Positions 1 through 10,243 of a stretch of DNA of 34,684 nt are shown here, piece after piece (the stretch's first letter is position 1; each line of letters begins with the position of its first letter). A model generated the notes under the pieces. That model saw nothing but the letters and a program-made list of their open reading frames with translations. It made no database searches and was not told where the DNA came from. The translations under genes and the position numbers were made by a program. Source of the stretch: Mnemiopsis leidyi. Taxonomy: Eukaryota > Ctenophora > Tentaculata > Lobata > Bolinopsidae. Location of the stretch: NCBI GenBank assembly GCA_000226015.1, contig JH153545.1:50971-85654 (forward strand). The letters run 5' to 3'.

Positions 1-470
1 ATATTCGAAACAGACCATGGAATAAAGTTTCATTTTTCAAGTTTGTGGGATGAAGTTTTGACACAGACCAAGGAATAAAGTTTCATTTTCAATTTTGTGT
101 GATGATACTAGGAACAGACCATGTAATAAAGTTTTATTTTCAAATTGGTGTGATGATACTAGAAACAGACCATGGAATAAAGTTTCGTTTTTTCAAGTTT
201 GTGTGATGATACTAGAAACAGGCCAAGGAATAAAGTTTCTTTTTCAAGTTTGTGAAATGATACTATAAACAGGCCAAGGAATAAAGTTTCATTTTCAAGT
301 TTGTGTGATGATACTAGGAACAGACCATGGAATAAAGTTTCATTTTCAATTTTGTGTGATGAAGTTTGACACAGACCATGGAATAACGTTTCATTTTCAA
401 GTTTCTGTAATGATATTAGAAACAGAACATGAAACAAAGCGGCAAATGGATTTAGGATTCTGGACAGGTC
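1..470. repeat. 51-bp minisatellite, about 9 units, open at the left edge
   Basis: Units begin with CAGACC or a one-base variant near 11, 64, 115, 166, 219, 270, 321, 372 and 423. The spacing is 51 or 53 bp. Each unit carries an ATGGAATAAAGTTTCATTTTC-like core followed by GTGTGATGATACTA. Most units are multiples of three, so the minus strand stays open over 159-437 with a 17-residue period. That open frame is better explained by the repeat than by a gene. The array probably continues to the left of the window. Confidence 0.93.
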
Positions 471-776
471 AGGAACTATATCTGTAAGGCGTTCATGGTA
501 ATGATGGATAAGATTTCATCAACTTAACTGCGTCATGCCTAAGTGTAACAACAATCGGAAAGTTAAATGTTTTGTCGTTAACTTGTTAAATTTTAGTTAA
601 CTGCTTCACTTTTGATTAGTTAACAACTTTTGCCTGGTCTAATCATCTAAATTTTCAGCACAACTGGGTTGAGCTGTGATGACGAAGGCGCTAAATTTCT
701 AAAAAATAGCACAACTTCGAATTTTAACTTGTTGCAATACACTTATACAATTATCACTACATTCATCGACCAACAT

Positions 777-949
777 CAGTGGCGTAACGTAGTAGGTCTA
801 GCCAATATGGCGCCCCTCGGCGATGAAAATGCGCCCCTAATTGGCGCCCCTGGTGTAAGGGCTTACTTGAAGCAATTTGTGAAAAAATGGCCGAAAAATC
901 TAAATAAATATTGAAGTTATTAGACCAAACACGCATCGTTACGCCGCTG
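777..949. mobile_element. hAT-type MITE with 8-bp target duplication
   Basis: The ends are an inverted pair, CAGTGGCGTAACG at the left and CGTTACGCCGCTG at the right. Both sides are flanked by the same 8 bases, ACCAACAT (769-776 and 950-957). An 8-bp duplication and ends starting CAG-G are typical of hAT elements. The interior has GGCGCCCC blocks shared, in inverted orientation, with the element at 27800-28078. At 173 bp and without a transposase it is non-autonomous and internally deleted. Confidence 0.85.
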
Positions 950-957
950 ACCAACAT

Positions 958-1499
958 ATCATCCACCAACATATCATCGTGGTTTTCAGGCAATCTGTCA
1001 AGTCAATGTATCCGTACATTAGGACTGGGTGAGAACAACGAGAAGAACTTGTTAAGGTCCATGTGAACGATGTTATAGAGTTAGTATAAGCCTGGAAATG
1101 GTCGGACATGATTGTTTAAGATGTTAACTGGTGAAGAAATTTGTTGTACTTAACCATACATTGCACGATTGACTCGACCGACCTTTATCGTTGCGCGCGT
1201 CGCGTGGATCATATCGCGCGCGCGCGCATTTTGATGTACAAACGCGCCACTGATACTTCAAAAAAGGTTTGTGGCGCTAGCGTGTGCCGTAAGTATTTTG
1301 CCACGCCGCAGATCTATGCCTACTCCAAGATGTAAGGTCATCATGAAAATCTAGCAGAAAATTAATTTACACAGCTTAGCTGAAGCATGTTACCATCTAC
1401 ATTAACATAACACAATTAAGATGCTGCTAGATAAATAAATAGGGGTCCAACAGCTACGATACAAGGACTCTGAACTATCAGTTAGCAGTGGGCACTTAC
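958..1499. other. Non-coding stretch with CG-rich alternating run
   Basis: No gene is supported here. A run of alternating CG/GC dinucleotides occurs near 1193-1230, in an otherwise AT-rich background. It lies in the transporter intron downstream of exon 1500-1576 on the minus strand. I could not find the next transporter exon here. Confidence 0.5.
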
Positions 1500-1576
1500 C
1501 TTCCCTTGCCGACCCAGTTTCCGATAACAGCCACTACTGCCGGCCAGCCTGTTGCTTGGAACGCTCCAATGATTAT
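1500..1576 (-). CDS. SLC37-type sugar-phosphate transporter, exon with QATGWP and GNWVGKG motifs
   Basis: Minus-strand exon of 25 codons plus two bases. It is bounded by an acceptor TTTCAG at 1577-1582 and a donor GTAAGT at 1494-1499. The product reads IIIGAFQATGWPAVVA then VIGNWVGKGR. The QxTGWP and GNWxGKGxRG segments are hallmarks of the SLC37 group of the major facilitator superfamily (glucose-6-phosphate or glycerol-3-phosphate/phosphate exchangers, multi-pass proteins of the ER membrane). It starts in phase 0, which matches the phase-0 end of exon 23502-23581, and ends in phase 2 (AG|, the first two bases of an Arg codon). The rest of the protein lies left of the window. The intron before it is about 21.9 kb and contains the plus-strand domain-array genes. 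Confidence 0.88.
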
Positions 1577-2955
1577 CTGAAAGGAAACACCGTGAAAACC
1601 AATGACAGAAGACTTATCATAAGTTAAGTAAATGCTCGTTGTCCGTTCAAATCTAGCCTGAGCTGCAGAGCAAACAGACTTCGAACAGCAAATCTGGTAG
1701 AATTGTTAGAGAGATCGGAGAAAATATATTGTTATGGTTTGTTAAGTGTGGTTTACAGTTAGCATGGGCGTACAAAGGCAGAACAATTGCTCTGTAGGAA
1801 GGGGAGGAAATCAGCTGATAAGCCCCTTTAAATATCAAAAGTCGACTTCGTCTCGTCTCGTACTACGTATGTTTTGGTGTTTTCAGTATTATATCGGCAA
1901 TATATCGTAATTCTTATGTGTCGTATCCCTTCATAGCAGCGAAGTTTCTTTCATGGCAGTTTTTTGTCAACTTATGGAGTGACCCATGCGAGCTAGTTTT
2001 TGAATACAGTGGAGTTTTCTTGTGTATAGTCCATCTAATAATAAGTTTTCTTGTCGCGTTGAAACAAACCTTTTAATGAGATGTACGTAGATAGGGCATC
2101 TAATATCTGTCACACAAAACTTATTTGCCGTTACGAGAGATTAAGAGCATCGCGATAAACGATGTTAAGGTTGTGCTCTCAATGGCATTAAACATTTATC
2201 TTTACAGTTAAACAACTAACACCTGTACATTAGAGTCTGCCCTACCAAACTTAATTATTTCCTAGATCCTAACTTTGCTTCTGTGGTTCTCTCTATTTGA
2301 ACATCTTTAAGGCAAAAAACAGCAGCTTTATGAATCATGAATAATGAAGGAATTGTGAATATTGTAATCATACTTTAGTCTTAGACCGTTTTTACTGTTT
2401 TGAAATCTTTAACTTTCAATCGGCTTTATGGGGTAATGATGCCTCCAGTTCACTGTTCCTGTTCGGTGTTTAACTTAGTGACGTGCCTCTGTCTGAATAT
2501 CAACTCCTTGAAGGAGAAAAGCTAAACATAGGCTGCTCATTTTAAGACTCATCTTTTTCAACGGTTGTCTAAAACGACATGATTTTTAAAAATCCAACAG
2601 TTTTTAATCCGAATGAATAAATCGTCAAAGGCAGTGGAGTAAATGATAGAAAATATAATAATATTCCTGTCCTCGATGAAATTACAAATTAGGTTGGAGG
2701 CGGTTAGGTCCATGTTTTGTTATGGTAAACCGTTGTTCCTATGCGAGGAATCAGTCTTGTGAACCAAATTAACTAAATGCTGCTTAACTTTCTCTCTCTT
2801 ATACACTCCTGCTGACTACGACTAAGATCCCAATTGATAGTGGAACTGAGACTAACAGAAATTGAGCTTCTTTAAATAGACGTTATGGTACAAACTCTCT
2901 TAAATCCACGACGATATGGTGCAAACTTAGATAGTTTTTAAGTAACGCCTTAGGC
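1577..2955. other. Intronic stretch without a recognised gene
   Basis: This is the left end of the long transporter intron. Short open frames occur on both strands, but none has a recognisable domain, splice context or repeat match. I see no signal-peptide exon or domain exon here. Confidence 0.5.
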
Positions 2956-3309
2956 GTATGTGTGCATATCGGCTTAATTAACGGGGTTTAATGCAGGGTT
3001 TAAAAAGCCGTGCATCTTGAGTGCTTACAAGAAACAACTTTATGCACGGGGATCACTGCAGGTTTTAGCAGGTGGGACGGGATCTCTTGCCATAATTAAG
3101 AAGGACAATCTACGGGCTGGGATCGACCCGACATCTTATCCAAACTGTAAGGGCGACTAAGTCACACACATTAGAGGATACTGGGACGTTTTGATGAGCT
3201 CCTAGTTCGGTGATCACGCACCCGCGCATAAAGTTGTATCTTTCTCAAAATGTGCGGCTTTTTAAACCCTGCGTTGATTGTTGAACCCCCGTTAATTAAG
3301 CACACATAT
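2956..3309. mobile_element. Inverted-repeat element (MITE-like), about 354 bp
   Basis: Left arm 2956-3014 and right arm 3251-3309 are imperfect inverted copies. Shared blocks are GTGTGC, CTTAATTAACGGGG, GCAGGGTTTAAAAAGCC and the flanking TATGTGTG/CACACATA. Each arm has small indels relative to the other. No transposase is encoded. I could not define a clear target-site duplication, so the superfamily is open. The open frame starting at 3250 is partly an artefact of this arm. Confidence 0.65.
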
Positions 3310-3776
3310 CAGTTAGCTTCGTCACCAGGCACCAAGATTCCTGTATTTCATTGTTCTCCTACTAAACATACTCTCTCTTCCTTTATCATAATGCTTTTCG
3401 TCACACTACACCAGGAACCTAAAATATTCTCACTTATTTATCGGCACCGTTTGCTAAAGAACAATAGCTACATGCAGAGAGGAAAATCTCTGCCAGCGGA
3501 GGTGTATCGTAGTTTAAACAGCTCTCCTCATTATAGTTCACTCACTCTCTTGCAGAGGCTGCTGTTATTTTCTGGTTGCTAAGATGGTACTTAAAAGTCA
3601 GTTTTTATTGATTCTAAGTTTGATAATTTTGTTAATGTTTAGCAGATAACTTTGGCTACTCGGTTAATATCAAGTGAAAGTTTCCCTCCTCATGAATTAC
3701 CATATGATATTGTAGTAAACTATAGTTTTAACTTCACAGATAGGACATTACACAGGAAGTCACGTGGACAAACTCA

Positions 3777-3834
3777 ATGTTTACCCACAAGCTGTTGGTT
3801 TTCCTCTATACCCTCTCTCTAGCTCTCAGCACTG
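3777..3834 (+). CDS. Signal-peptide first exon, array gene A
   Basis: ATG followed by 18 further codons giving MFTHKLLVFLYTLSLALST, then one base before a GTAAGT donor. The short basic N-terminus and hydrophobic core LLVFLYTLSLAL are a textbook secretion signal. The phase-1 donor fits the phase-1 acceptor of the next exon at 4229. This start is chosen because it is the only ATG giving a signal sequence that joins in frame to the domain exons. The product is likely secreted or extracellular. Confidence 0.75.
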
Positions 3835-4228
3835 GTAAGTTTTATGTATGACAAAGAGATCGGTGTACTAGATTTGAAGATAGTTTATTCTAATCACTTC
3901 CTTAAAAAAGTAGCATTAAAAAGGCGACAACATTTTTGCTGTGCTACAAGGTAAGATAGCGTTTAGTTCAAGAATTTAAGAATTTAATTTTGCCAACTAA
4001 CTTTTTAAATGGAGCTTCGGACAGCAGCGTGCAAACAGGTAACTCTGTCAATACTGCCATCGCGGAATTTACTTATCACACTCACGTTAGAGTAAGATTG
4101 GAATAGCTGTGACACTGAGTACTTGACAGTCGATTTCAATGTCGTCCTCATGAAATTACTTATAAAATAGGAAAAAAAAATTACTCAAACTATTTGAGTC
4201 TTTAAAGACCATCAAAATCAAAATTTAG

Positions 4229-4675
4229 CTACGAGAGAGCGAGATACGAATGAGATTGTACCGGTTAGTGCTGAACAATCCAGTACACTGGATGATAACA
4301 CGGCGCAGTACGGTGCAGAACTTGCTATCGACCTGGATCTAGGGACTTACTCTCAGACAAAAGATGAATCAAGTTCAGGAGGAAAAACCTGGTTAAAGTT
4401 AAACCTTGGTTCCGTACACTGTGTCGAGAAAGTGATATTGTACAGGTTAGATAAAAGTATAGCTCGCTCCTGGACCTGCACTGCTAGTCAGTGTACATGT
4501 CAGGGTACCGGGTGTAGCGACTACACCCTGACAGTCAGTACTGAGACAGACCCAGATGTAGCTACATTGATGTGTCCAACTGTCCCTACTTGTAGATACC
4601 TGGACACTGTGAAGTATGAAAGGAATGACGGAGGTGAGATGGGTGTGTTCGAGATAGCGATAATCGGAATACCAG
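4229..4675 (+). CDS. Cys-rich discoidin/fucolectin-like domain exon A2
   Basis: One phase 1-1 exon (447 nt, 149 residues with its shared codon) encodes a whole domain. It opens with ATRERDTNEIVPVSAEQSS, then YGAELAIDLDLGTYS, TWLKLNLGSVHCVEKV, SWTC, CTCQGTGC and TLTVST, and ends with GVFEIAIIGIPG. The A-[IV]-D, T-x-S, W-L-K-x-x-L and terminal E-I-x-I-I-G pattern resembles the F5/8C or fucolectin beta-sandwich fold; this is inference from motif order. The 5' two thirds match exons 7190 and 18536, while the 3' third, from SETDPDVATLMCP on, matches exon 19987. The donor is GTTAGA, so intron retention adds a stop directly after the domain. Confidence 0.85.
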
Positions 4676-4848
4676 GTTAGATTTTAGTCATTATGTATCA
4701 AGACTTGTCCAATATCTGTTATCTACTTGATGGTACTCAAAAGGAATTAGACCTCGATACCTGTCGGCTGTCTACATGATAATACCATGATATTATGATA
4801 CAACTTTAAGTGTTAAAGGTGACCAATCTGACGAAATCAATATTTCAG

Positions 4849-5277
4849 TAACAAGAGACAAGCTTATTGGAGAGATAACACCTATAAAAGTAGAACAATC
4901 CAACACATACAACGACAGTGCACCTTTGTATGCTGCTGGACGTGCTATAGACCAGAAATTTTATACCTGTGCTCGCACAGAGGAAGACTCAGAAGGAATA
5001 AGATGGATAAAAGTGGCACTGGACAAGGTTCATTGTGTCACCAAAGTAATATGGTACCGCGAATATCATCAAATTCACACTTGGACCTGCAACAAGGACA
5101 ACTGTAGTAACTGTGAGACTGAGGGTATCCAATCTCAATGTTCTTCCTTCACTCTGGAAGTCAGCACTGAGGGGGCAGTATCTGATCTCCCTTCTATCTC
5201 TGACTGTAGATACGGGGACACTGTGAAGTTGTGGAAAAGAAGTGGTTCAATTACAGTGGGCGAGTTGGTGACAATAG
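4849..5277 (+). CDS. Cys-rich discoidin/fucolectin-like domain exon A3
   Basis: The exon follows TATTTCAG and is 429 nt, phase 1-1. It reads TRDKLIGEITPIKVEQS, YAAGRAIDQKFYTCAR, KVALDKVHCVTKVIWY, HTWTC, CSNCE, FTLEVST and SDCRYGDTVKLW. It is a close paralogue of exon 20597; both carry an extra cysteine in the FYTCAR segment that other copies lack. It ends VTIG at a GTATGT donor, three residues shorter than its paralogue (ITGNKG). No terminal exon follows before the next signal exon at 5393, so the end of gene A is unresolved. Confidence 0.82.
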
Positions 5278-5392
5278 GTATGTGGTTAATGTGAGTGCTT
5301 TGTGGGTGATTTGAAACGGTTGGTTGGTACATCAATACAATTTACGAATCGAATATTTACTAAGCATTGACGGAAGACGAAACAATAATGAG

Positions 5393-5447
5393 ATGACGAA
5401 GATGTGGTCTCTTCTTTTTCTTATTCTAGTTTCCGTACAAACTACTG
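5393..5447 (+). CDS. Signal-peptide first exon, array gene B
   Basis: It encodes MTKMWSLLFLILVSVQTT plus one base, then donor GTAGGG. The hydrophobic core LLFLILV makes a clear secretion signal. Its sequence around GATGTGG-TCTTCTTTTTCTTAT and the donor GGTAGG-GCAT is also found at 17919-17975, so the two first exons are paralogues. It lies only 115 bp after the donor of exon 4849-5277. It may start a separate gene or be a second promoter of one gene, because every downstream domain exon is phase-compatible with both leaders. The following intron (5448-7189) contains a Merlin-type element. Confidence 0.72.
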
Positions 5448-5802
5448 GTAGGGGCATCTAAAAGCGGTTTTTGGAATGAAATATTTTGGCATCAAAACCG
5501 CGTACAAGAGACTAGAGAGGGCCACAGAATGTAACCCATCGCCTGTCCGAGATAACCTCTCTTACTGAAGCATATTCGCCATTATTGGTCACAAGCAAGG
5601 CGTCAAAAAGTTTCGGTTCTGAGCACTGAAAATTGAATTCCAAATAAGATTCAAATATAGTCATGTTTGAACGCAGTTTCACTTACATGGGGCGGGGAAC
5701 AAAATTCTCTTTCCTATGACTCTTTCCCTATTTCAAACCTGAGGTAAATATTTGTGGGAAACAGTTGGTATGCGAATGTCTGATGCAGACAAACCAATAT
5801 CC

Positions 5803-6680
5803 GGCAGTCTACAAGAAGCCCGACTTGTCCGCGGACCACTTGTAAGGTGTTCTGCAGACCACTTGCCCCGTAATTGAGTTGTATGCGGACTGATAATAAC
5901 AAAGAGATTATTAATAATGAGTATGATATGTTATATCACAGAAAATAATTTACAAAGACAAAGGTAAAAGATCAGAGCTTCTCTTATTTGCGAAGCTTTC
6001 CTTATTATGTCCGAGTCCACCAAAGAATTTCTGCACGGTTTGCAGAGCTTCGATCCCTTGAACTGTTCGGCAAAATAGGAATAGAGAGATGGGTCCACAA
6101 TCTTTAATTCAGCAACAAACCACCACTTGTCGAATGTCGACCTGGCCATCTCGATGTGCTGGATAGCCTGCCGAGCACCAGGGAATTCAAGCTGAGGTAG
6201 AATACTAGCTGTAGGAATAGTGAGAAGGTGAGCTCCTGTCCGAAGAGAATGCTATCCGTTCGTGTGTTCCTATACCGTGAGCAGTATGAACACCGCCAGA
6301 TGAGTAGGTCTGAGGACTTCTTCGATGAGCAGGGCACGAGGTTCATATCAGAAGAGCAGCCAGGAGAGGACATTAAGGACCTCAGAATACCACGTTGAAA
6401 GAGGAAATCCGTTGCATTCTCGCCCAAATCTGTAATCCTATGGATTTCGTTGTGCAGTGAGTGGCTCATATCGAAAACGATAGTGGCTGTGTACCACAAC
6501 CAGTCTTATTTAGTATATACTTCTTTAGCTCTACACTTTATTTCTTAGATGATGCCTACTGTCATCTTGCAATCCTACTGTATGATTGACTCAGGTCTCA
6601 GATTATTATGGAAGTGCTTGCTGAAACTATTGATCTAGGTGAAGTGGCCCGCGAACCAGTCGGGCCTCTTGTAGACTGCC
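5803..6680 (-). mobile_element. Degenerate Merlin-type DNA transposon
   Basis: The termini are long inverted repeats: about 45 bp from GGCAGTCTACAAGAAGCCCG at 5803 is mirrored at the right end, finishing in AGACTGCC at 6680. Near-identical 8-bp flanks, CAATATCC (5795-5802) and CCATATCC (6681-6688), look like a target duplication. The minus strand inside carries a broken transposase-like reading frame. Merlin (IS1016-like) elements have 8-9 bp duplications, which fits. The copy is far shorter than an autonomous element should be and lies in the first intron of array gene B. Confidence 0.75.
5931..6499 (-). pseudogene. Merlin/ISXO2-like transposase remnant
   Basis: The minus-strand frame 6499-6104 reads ATDFLFQRGIL, then NLVPCSSKKSSDLLIWRCSY, then CSRYRNTRTDSILFGQEL. 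A second overlapping frame, 6149-5931, continues as STFDKWWFVAELKIVDPSL. The zinc-ribbon-like C-x-x-C followed by WRC-x-x-C, R-x-R-x-D-S and a hydrophobic stretch matches the N-terminal part of Merlin/ISXO2 transposases as I know them. The catalytic DDE core is not recognisable and the frame is broken near 6105-6150. It lies between the inverted repeats of the element 5803-6680. It is not expected to be functional. Confidence 0.6.
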
Positions 6681-7189
6681 CCATATCCATTTTTTCGAAT
6701 GAACATTCATTCTTCACATGTTTCGGTCGTTTGATATAACTGGATTACTGGTGCTGTTTGGGCTCCTTTTCTTTGGCCAGCGGAACTACTCCTAGCCTGT
6801 CTGACTGTGGAAATCGTTCAGACACGGTGACACACCTTATCACTTTATTAGCTGATCTACTGACCCTGTCAACCTATTTTATTTCCTAATTTTAAGCCCT
6901 AGATAGCCTTTAAAAATTCCTTGCTCTGGCCTAAATGTATCAAAACTAATCCACTCGAAACTGCATACTGCTGGGGCGTATCCAAAGGTGGTACTTCAGC
7001 TGCAGTAGAAAAAATAAATTCATAAGATTTATATTAACCTGAAGTTTAATCTATTGTACAACTTTGTTTTTACTTAGGAAACTTAAAATACTGTCTTAGT
7101 TGTTAAGTGGTTCAGTTTACGCTAAGGTGAAATAAATGAACATGTGATGATGTGCAGTTCAAGAGATAAGTATCTCTATACTTTTCCAG

Positions 7190-7627
7190 AGGCAAGAGAG
7201 CGAGAAAAAAATGAGATTGTACCTGTAAGTGCTGAACAATCCAGTACACTGGATGATAACACGGTGCTGTACGGTGCAGAACTTGCTATCGACCTGGATC
7301 TAGAGACTTACTCTCAGACAAAAGATGAATCAAGTTCAGAAGGAAAAACCTGGTTGAAGTTAAACCTTGGTTCCGTACACTGTGTTGAGAAAGTGACAGT
7401 GTACAAGTCAGATAAGAGTAAAGCTCGCTCCTGGACCTGCACTCGCAATCAGTGTACATGTGAGGGTACCGGGTGTAGCGACTACACCCTGACAGTCAGT
7501 ACTGAGGGAGCAGCACCTGATCTGTCTCCTTTCTTCGACTGTACTTTCTACGGAAACACATTAAAGTATGAGAGGAATGATGGCAAACAAACGGGTGTGT
7601 ACGAGATGGCTTTAATCAGAAAATCAG
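7190..7627 (+). CDS. Cys-rich discoidin/fucolectin-like domain exon B1
   Basis: This is a 438-nt, phase 1-1 exon after CTTTTCCAG. It reads EAREREKNEIVPVSAEQSS, YGAELAIDLDLETYS, TWLKLNLGSVHCVEKVTVYK, SWTCTRNQCTCEGTGCSDYT, TEGAAPDLSPFFDCTF and GVYEMALIRKSG. It is intact and very close to the broken copy at 18536-18980, and its 5' part matches exon 4229-4675. The donor is GTTAGC, giving an in-frame stop on intron retention. An ATG at 7144 lies upstream in the intron. It could give an intron-initiated form, but that form lacks a signal peptide, so I do not favour it. Confidence 0.87.
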
Positions 7628-7731
7628 GTTAGCATAACAATAACTATTGAAGGAATTTGTTATCATCAACTCTCTAAGTTCTCTTTGATGCCCCTACATA
7701 AACGATTCGTAATGCTAAAGGAGAGGAAGTT

Positions 7732-8095
7732 AGGTCAAAAGGCTCCCACCACTGAAGAAATGCTTGAGGCCGCTTAGGAACCGTATTAGTACAGGCTAGT
7801 AACCGGCTTAGAGCGGCCGCTACTAGGAACCAGCTAAGAACCGTCTATATAACAAAAATTGATTGCGGTTCATTGTTAAGGTTGCACATAAGATTGAACA
7901 TCACGAAACCGATCAGCTTCCATTCATATTCCTTGTTTTACATGCCGTACATCAATGATTTCCACTAAGTTCGCCAGGCTAGGCACATATTCAGGTCTTT
8001 AAGTGCAGAAGAAGTATAGGTATACTATGAATTGTTTGGCGGTTCTTAACCGTGTCATAAGCGGTTTTTAAGTGGCTCAGTGGTGGCTTTTTGGC
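7732..8095. mobile_element. Possible inverted-repeat element in intron
   Basis: The left end, TCAAAAGGCTCCCACCACTG with AGGAACCG further in, is partly mirrored at the right end, where the complement reads CAAAAAGCCACCACTGAG followed by AACCGC. The interior repeats GAACCG and CTAGGAACC motifs. The arms are imperfect and no target duplication is clear, so this is a tentative MITE call. Confidence 0.35.
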
Positions 8096-8211
8096 GGTGA
8101 GAATATTATGAACATCCGCGACTAACACATCATTATCACATGCCACCTTTTATAGCTCTATGGTAGATAATATTGCGTGTAAAATTCTGTTACGTTAATA
8201 AAATATCGAAG

Positions 8212-8644
8212 GAATCAGAGACCAAGTGGCTGGTGAGATAACACCAGTGAGTGCAGAACAGTCTGCAACTAAAGATAATAATGAAGAGCTGAACGGTGCT
8301 GGAAATGCTATTGACATGAACAACAAAACCAAGTCTAGCGCGGTAGCTGGATCAGACGGCAATGCCTGGATAAAGATATCGCTAGGCAGCATACACTGTG
8401 TCCAACAAGTGTTAAGATACGGTGACAGTGATGCACCTTGGCAAACCTGGACCTGCTCTGATGACGGTTGTAGCTGTGTGGGTCAATACTGTAGCTACTT
8501 TACCCTGACAGTCAGTAATGAAGGAGCAGCACCTGATCTGCCTACTGATTCCGACTATAAATACGGTGATTCTGTAAAGTATGAAAAAACCAGTCGCGAG
8601 CGGTGGTGTGGGATTAGCGGAAATGGTGATAATCGGAAAAAAAG
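8212..8644 (+). pseudogene. Decayed domain exon B2 (frameshift, weak acceptor, lost cysteine)
   Basis: Paralogue of exon 19154-19591; it reads IRDQVAGEITPVSAEQSAT, NGAGNAIDMN, WIKISLGSIHCVQQV, TWTC, CSCVGQYC and TLTVSNEGAAPDL. Three defects are visible. The acceptor has shrunk to ATATCGAAG, without the TATTTC pyrimidines of its paralogue. The SDC cysteine codon is TAT at 8556. Around 8592-8606 one extra base, or two missing ones, throws the ending GVGLAEMVIIGKKG out of frame. Read in the first frame the exon runs to a stop at 8658. Because neighbours are phase 1-1, skipping it keeps the gene in frame. Confidence 0.75.
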
Positions 8645-9059
8645 GTACATAAAACTTTAGTCATAACAAAGCTAGTTTCATTAAATTCGGTGAAAATCAT
8701 TCGACTTCGTCAGTTCTTGTACCTGACGTTGACCTGGTTGCCACGGCTTTGATGATCTTTTAGCTGAACATTATTAACTTTCTTTAATTTTGTATTCGCT
8801 AGAAATTTGTTTTAAATACTGAGAGTATTATGGTAGTGGCAACCACCCCAGAAAAGACACACAACCTGAAATTTTTGAACTTCGAGACTATTCTCAATAG
8901 ATTTCTTGTCCAATTATAGCTCGGGTTCCAAAAAAGTGACAATGTGAAGTGTGTTATACGACCCGCCCCCCCTCCATATCGCTCTTTTTTCAAACGAGTT
9001 GGAGTCCAAACGAAAAGAGATAGAGTCATGAAAATTTCAAGTATTGTACCTTAAACCTT

Positions 9060-9425
9060 TCATAAGGTTTTGTGGCTTAGGCACCGCAAAGTTTGATCTG
9101 AAGGCTTTAAGGACCTTTAAAGGCCTTAAAGGTCCTAAAAAAATGAATATTTTCAACTTTAAGCCATAAGAAAAGTTAGACCAGTATTTTGACGTAGAAT
9201 TAGACGAGAAATCCGAATTTGATAGCTTTGGAGCAAAAAGTTATCACGTGGCTCCTTAAAATTAAGTGACCCCTTTTAAGGCCCAAAAGTGGAAATTTTG
9301 GACTTTGAGCTAGGAGAAATGTAAGACCAAATTTTTTGACGTAAAATTTGAAAAGGAAGCCGAAAAACAATTACGTGGCCCCTCTAGTGACCCCTTATAA
9401 AGCCCAAAATTTAAAATTTTCAACT
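9060..9425. repeat. Degenerate two-unit tandem repeat, 120-150 bp units
   Basis: Two diverged units share, in order, a TTTCAACTTT/TTTGGACTTTGAG block, AAG-TTAGACCA/AATGTAAGACCA, TTTTGACGTA, a GAAATCCGAA/GAAGCCGAAA block, CACGTGGC/TACGTGGCCCC, AGTGACCCCTT and AAGCCCAAAA. A loosely similar fragment with ATCCGAA...CACGTG occurs near 18320-18375. This suggests an old dispersed repeat family. No coding is supported. Confidence 0.55.
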
Positions 9426-9808
9426 AGCACATGCTCCTTTATCATATTTACTGTCACGTAGATAATTATGTTTTCATGACTACGTGACTTGCTCGGATAG
9501 GCTCGGTGCTTATTTCAAATAAATAAATATTTCGAAGTTCAATTTCGACTATTCTGTATCTACAGTCTCAATTAGAATTTAGATAAACATATATGAGTTC
9601 AGAGTTGGAGATAAATCATATAGAAGTAAAGATTCGTATTATAGAAGTAAAGATTCGGAGGATTATCTCAAAAATACTACACTATACTACTATACTGTAC
9701 TATAGAAAATTGGCAAGCTAAGGGAAGTTAAGCTGTCGCCGGATTCACTCAGAATTATTGTTTAAAAAGAAGAACAAATCATTTTAAAAGCAAATACGAA
9801 TATTTCAG

Positions 9809-10243
9809 TAACAAAAGAGCGAGAAACAGATGAGATAACGCCTATGCGAGCAGAACAATCTGCAACTCAAAATGATAACGAGGATAACTACGGTGCTGGA
9901 CTTGCTATCGACAGGAATCTCATAACTCACTCAACTACAGTAGCAGCATCAGATGTCACAGTCTGGTTTATGTTGTTTTTTGATCAGGTCCACTGTGTTC
10001 AGAAGGTTATGTGGTACTACATGGACGCTAAACTTGGCCACACTTGGACTTGTAATGACAACAACTGTGGGACTTGTGTTGGGAACGCATGTAATGATTT
10101 CACCCTGACAGTCAGTACTGAGGGAGAGGTATCTCATCTGTCTGTTATCTCCGACTGTAGATACGGGGATATCGTGAAATTGGAAAGGATTAGTGGGGGC
10201 AGTACGTTCAGTGTTTACGAAATTGTTACAATCGGAGAACATG
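9809..10243 (+). CDS. Cys-rich discoidin/fucolectin-like domain exon B3
   Basis: 435 nt, phase 1-1, after TATTTCAG. It reads TKERETDEITPMRAEQSAT, YGAGLAIDRNLITHS, VWFMLFFDQVHCVQKVMWYY, HTWTCNDNNCGTCVGNACND, FTLTVSTEGEVSHL, SDCRYGDIVKLE and FSVYEIVTIGEHG. It is a close paralogue of exon 21146-21580, nearly identical from TWTCNDNNC to YEIVTI. The usual W-L-K is W-F-M here. The coding sequence is intact and the donor is GTATAA. Confidence 0.85.

Noticed and set aside
159..437. 92-residue minus-strand open frame
   Set aside because: It lies wholly in the 51-bp tandem array and is explained by unit length.
3250..3582. 110-residue plus-strand open frame
   Set aside because: It begins in the right arm of an inverted-repeat element, has no recognisable domain, and lacks splice or promoter context.
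7144..7189. ATG at 7144 as start of gene B
   Set aside because: It lies in intron sequence that has a paralogous intron counterpart near 18266. It gives no signal peptide, while the leader at 5393 joins in phase.
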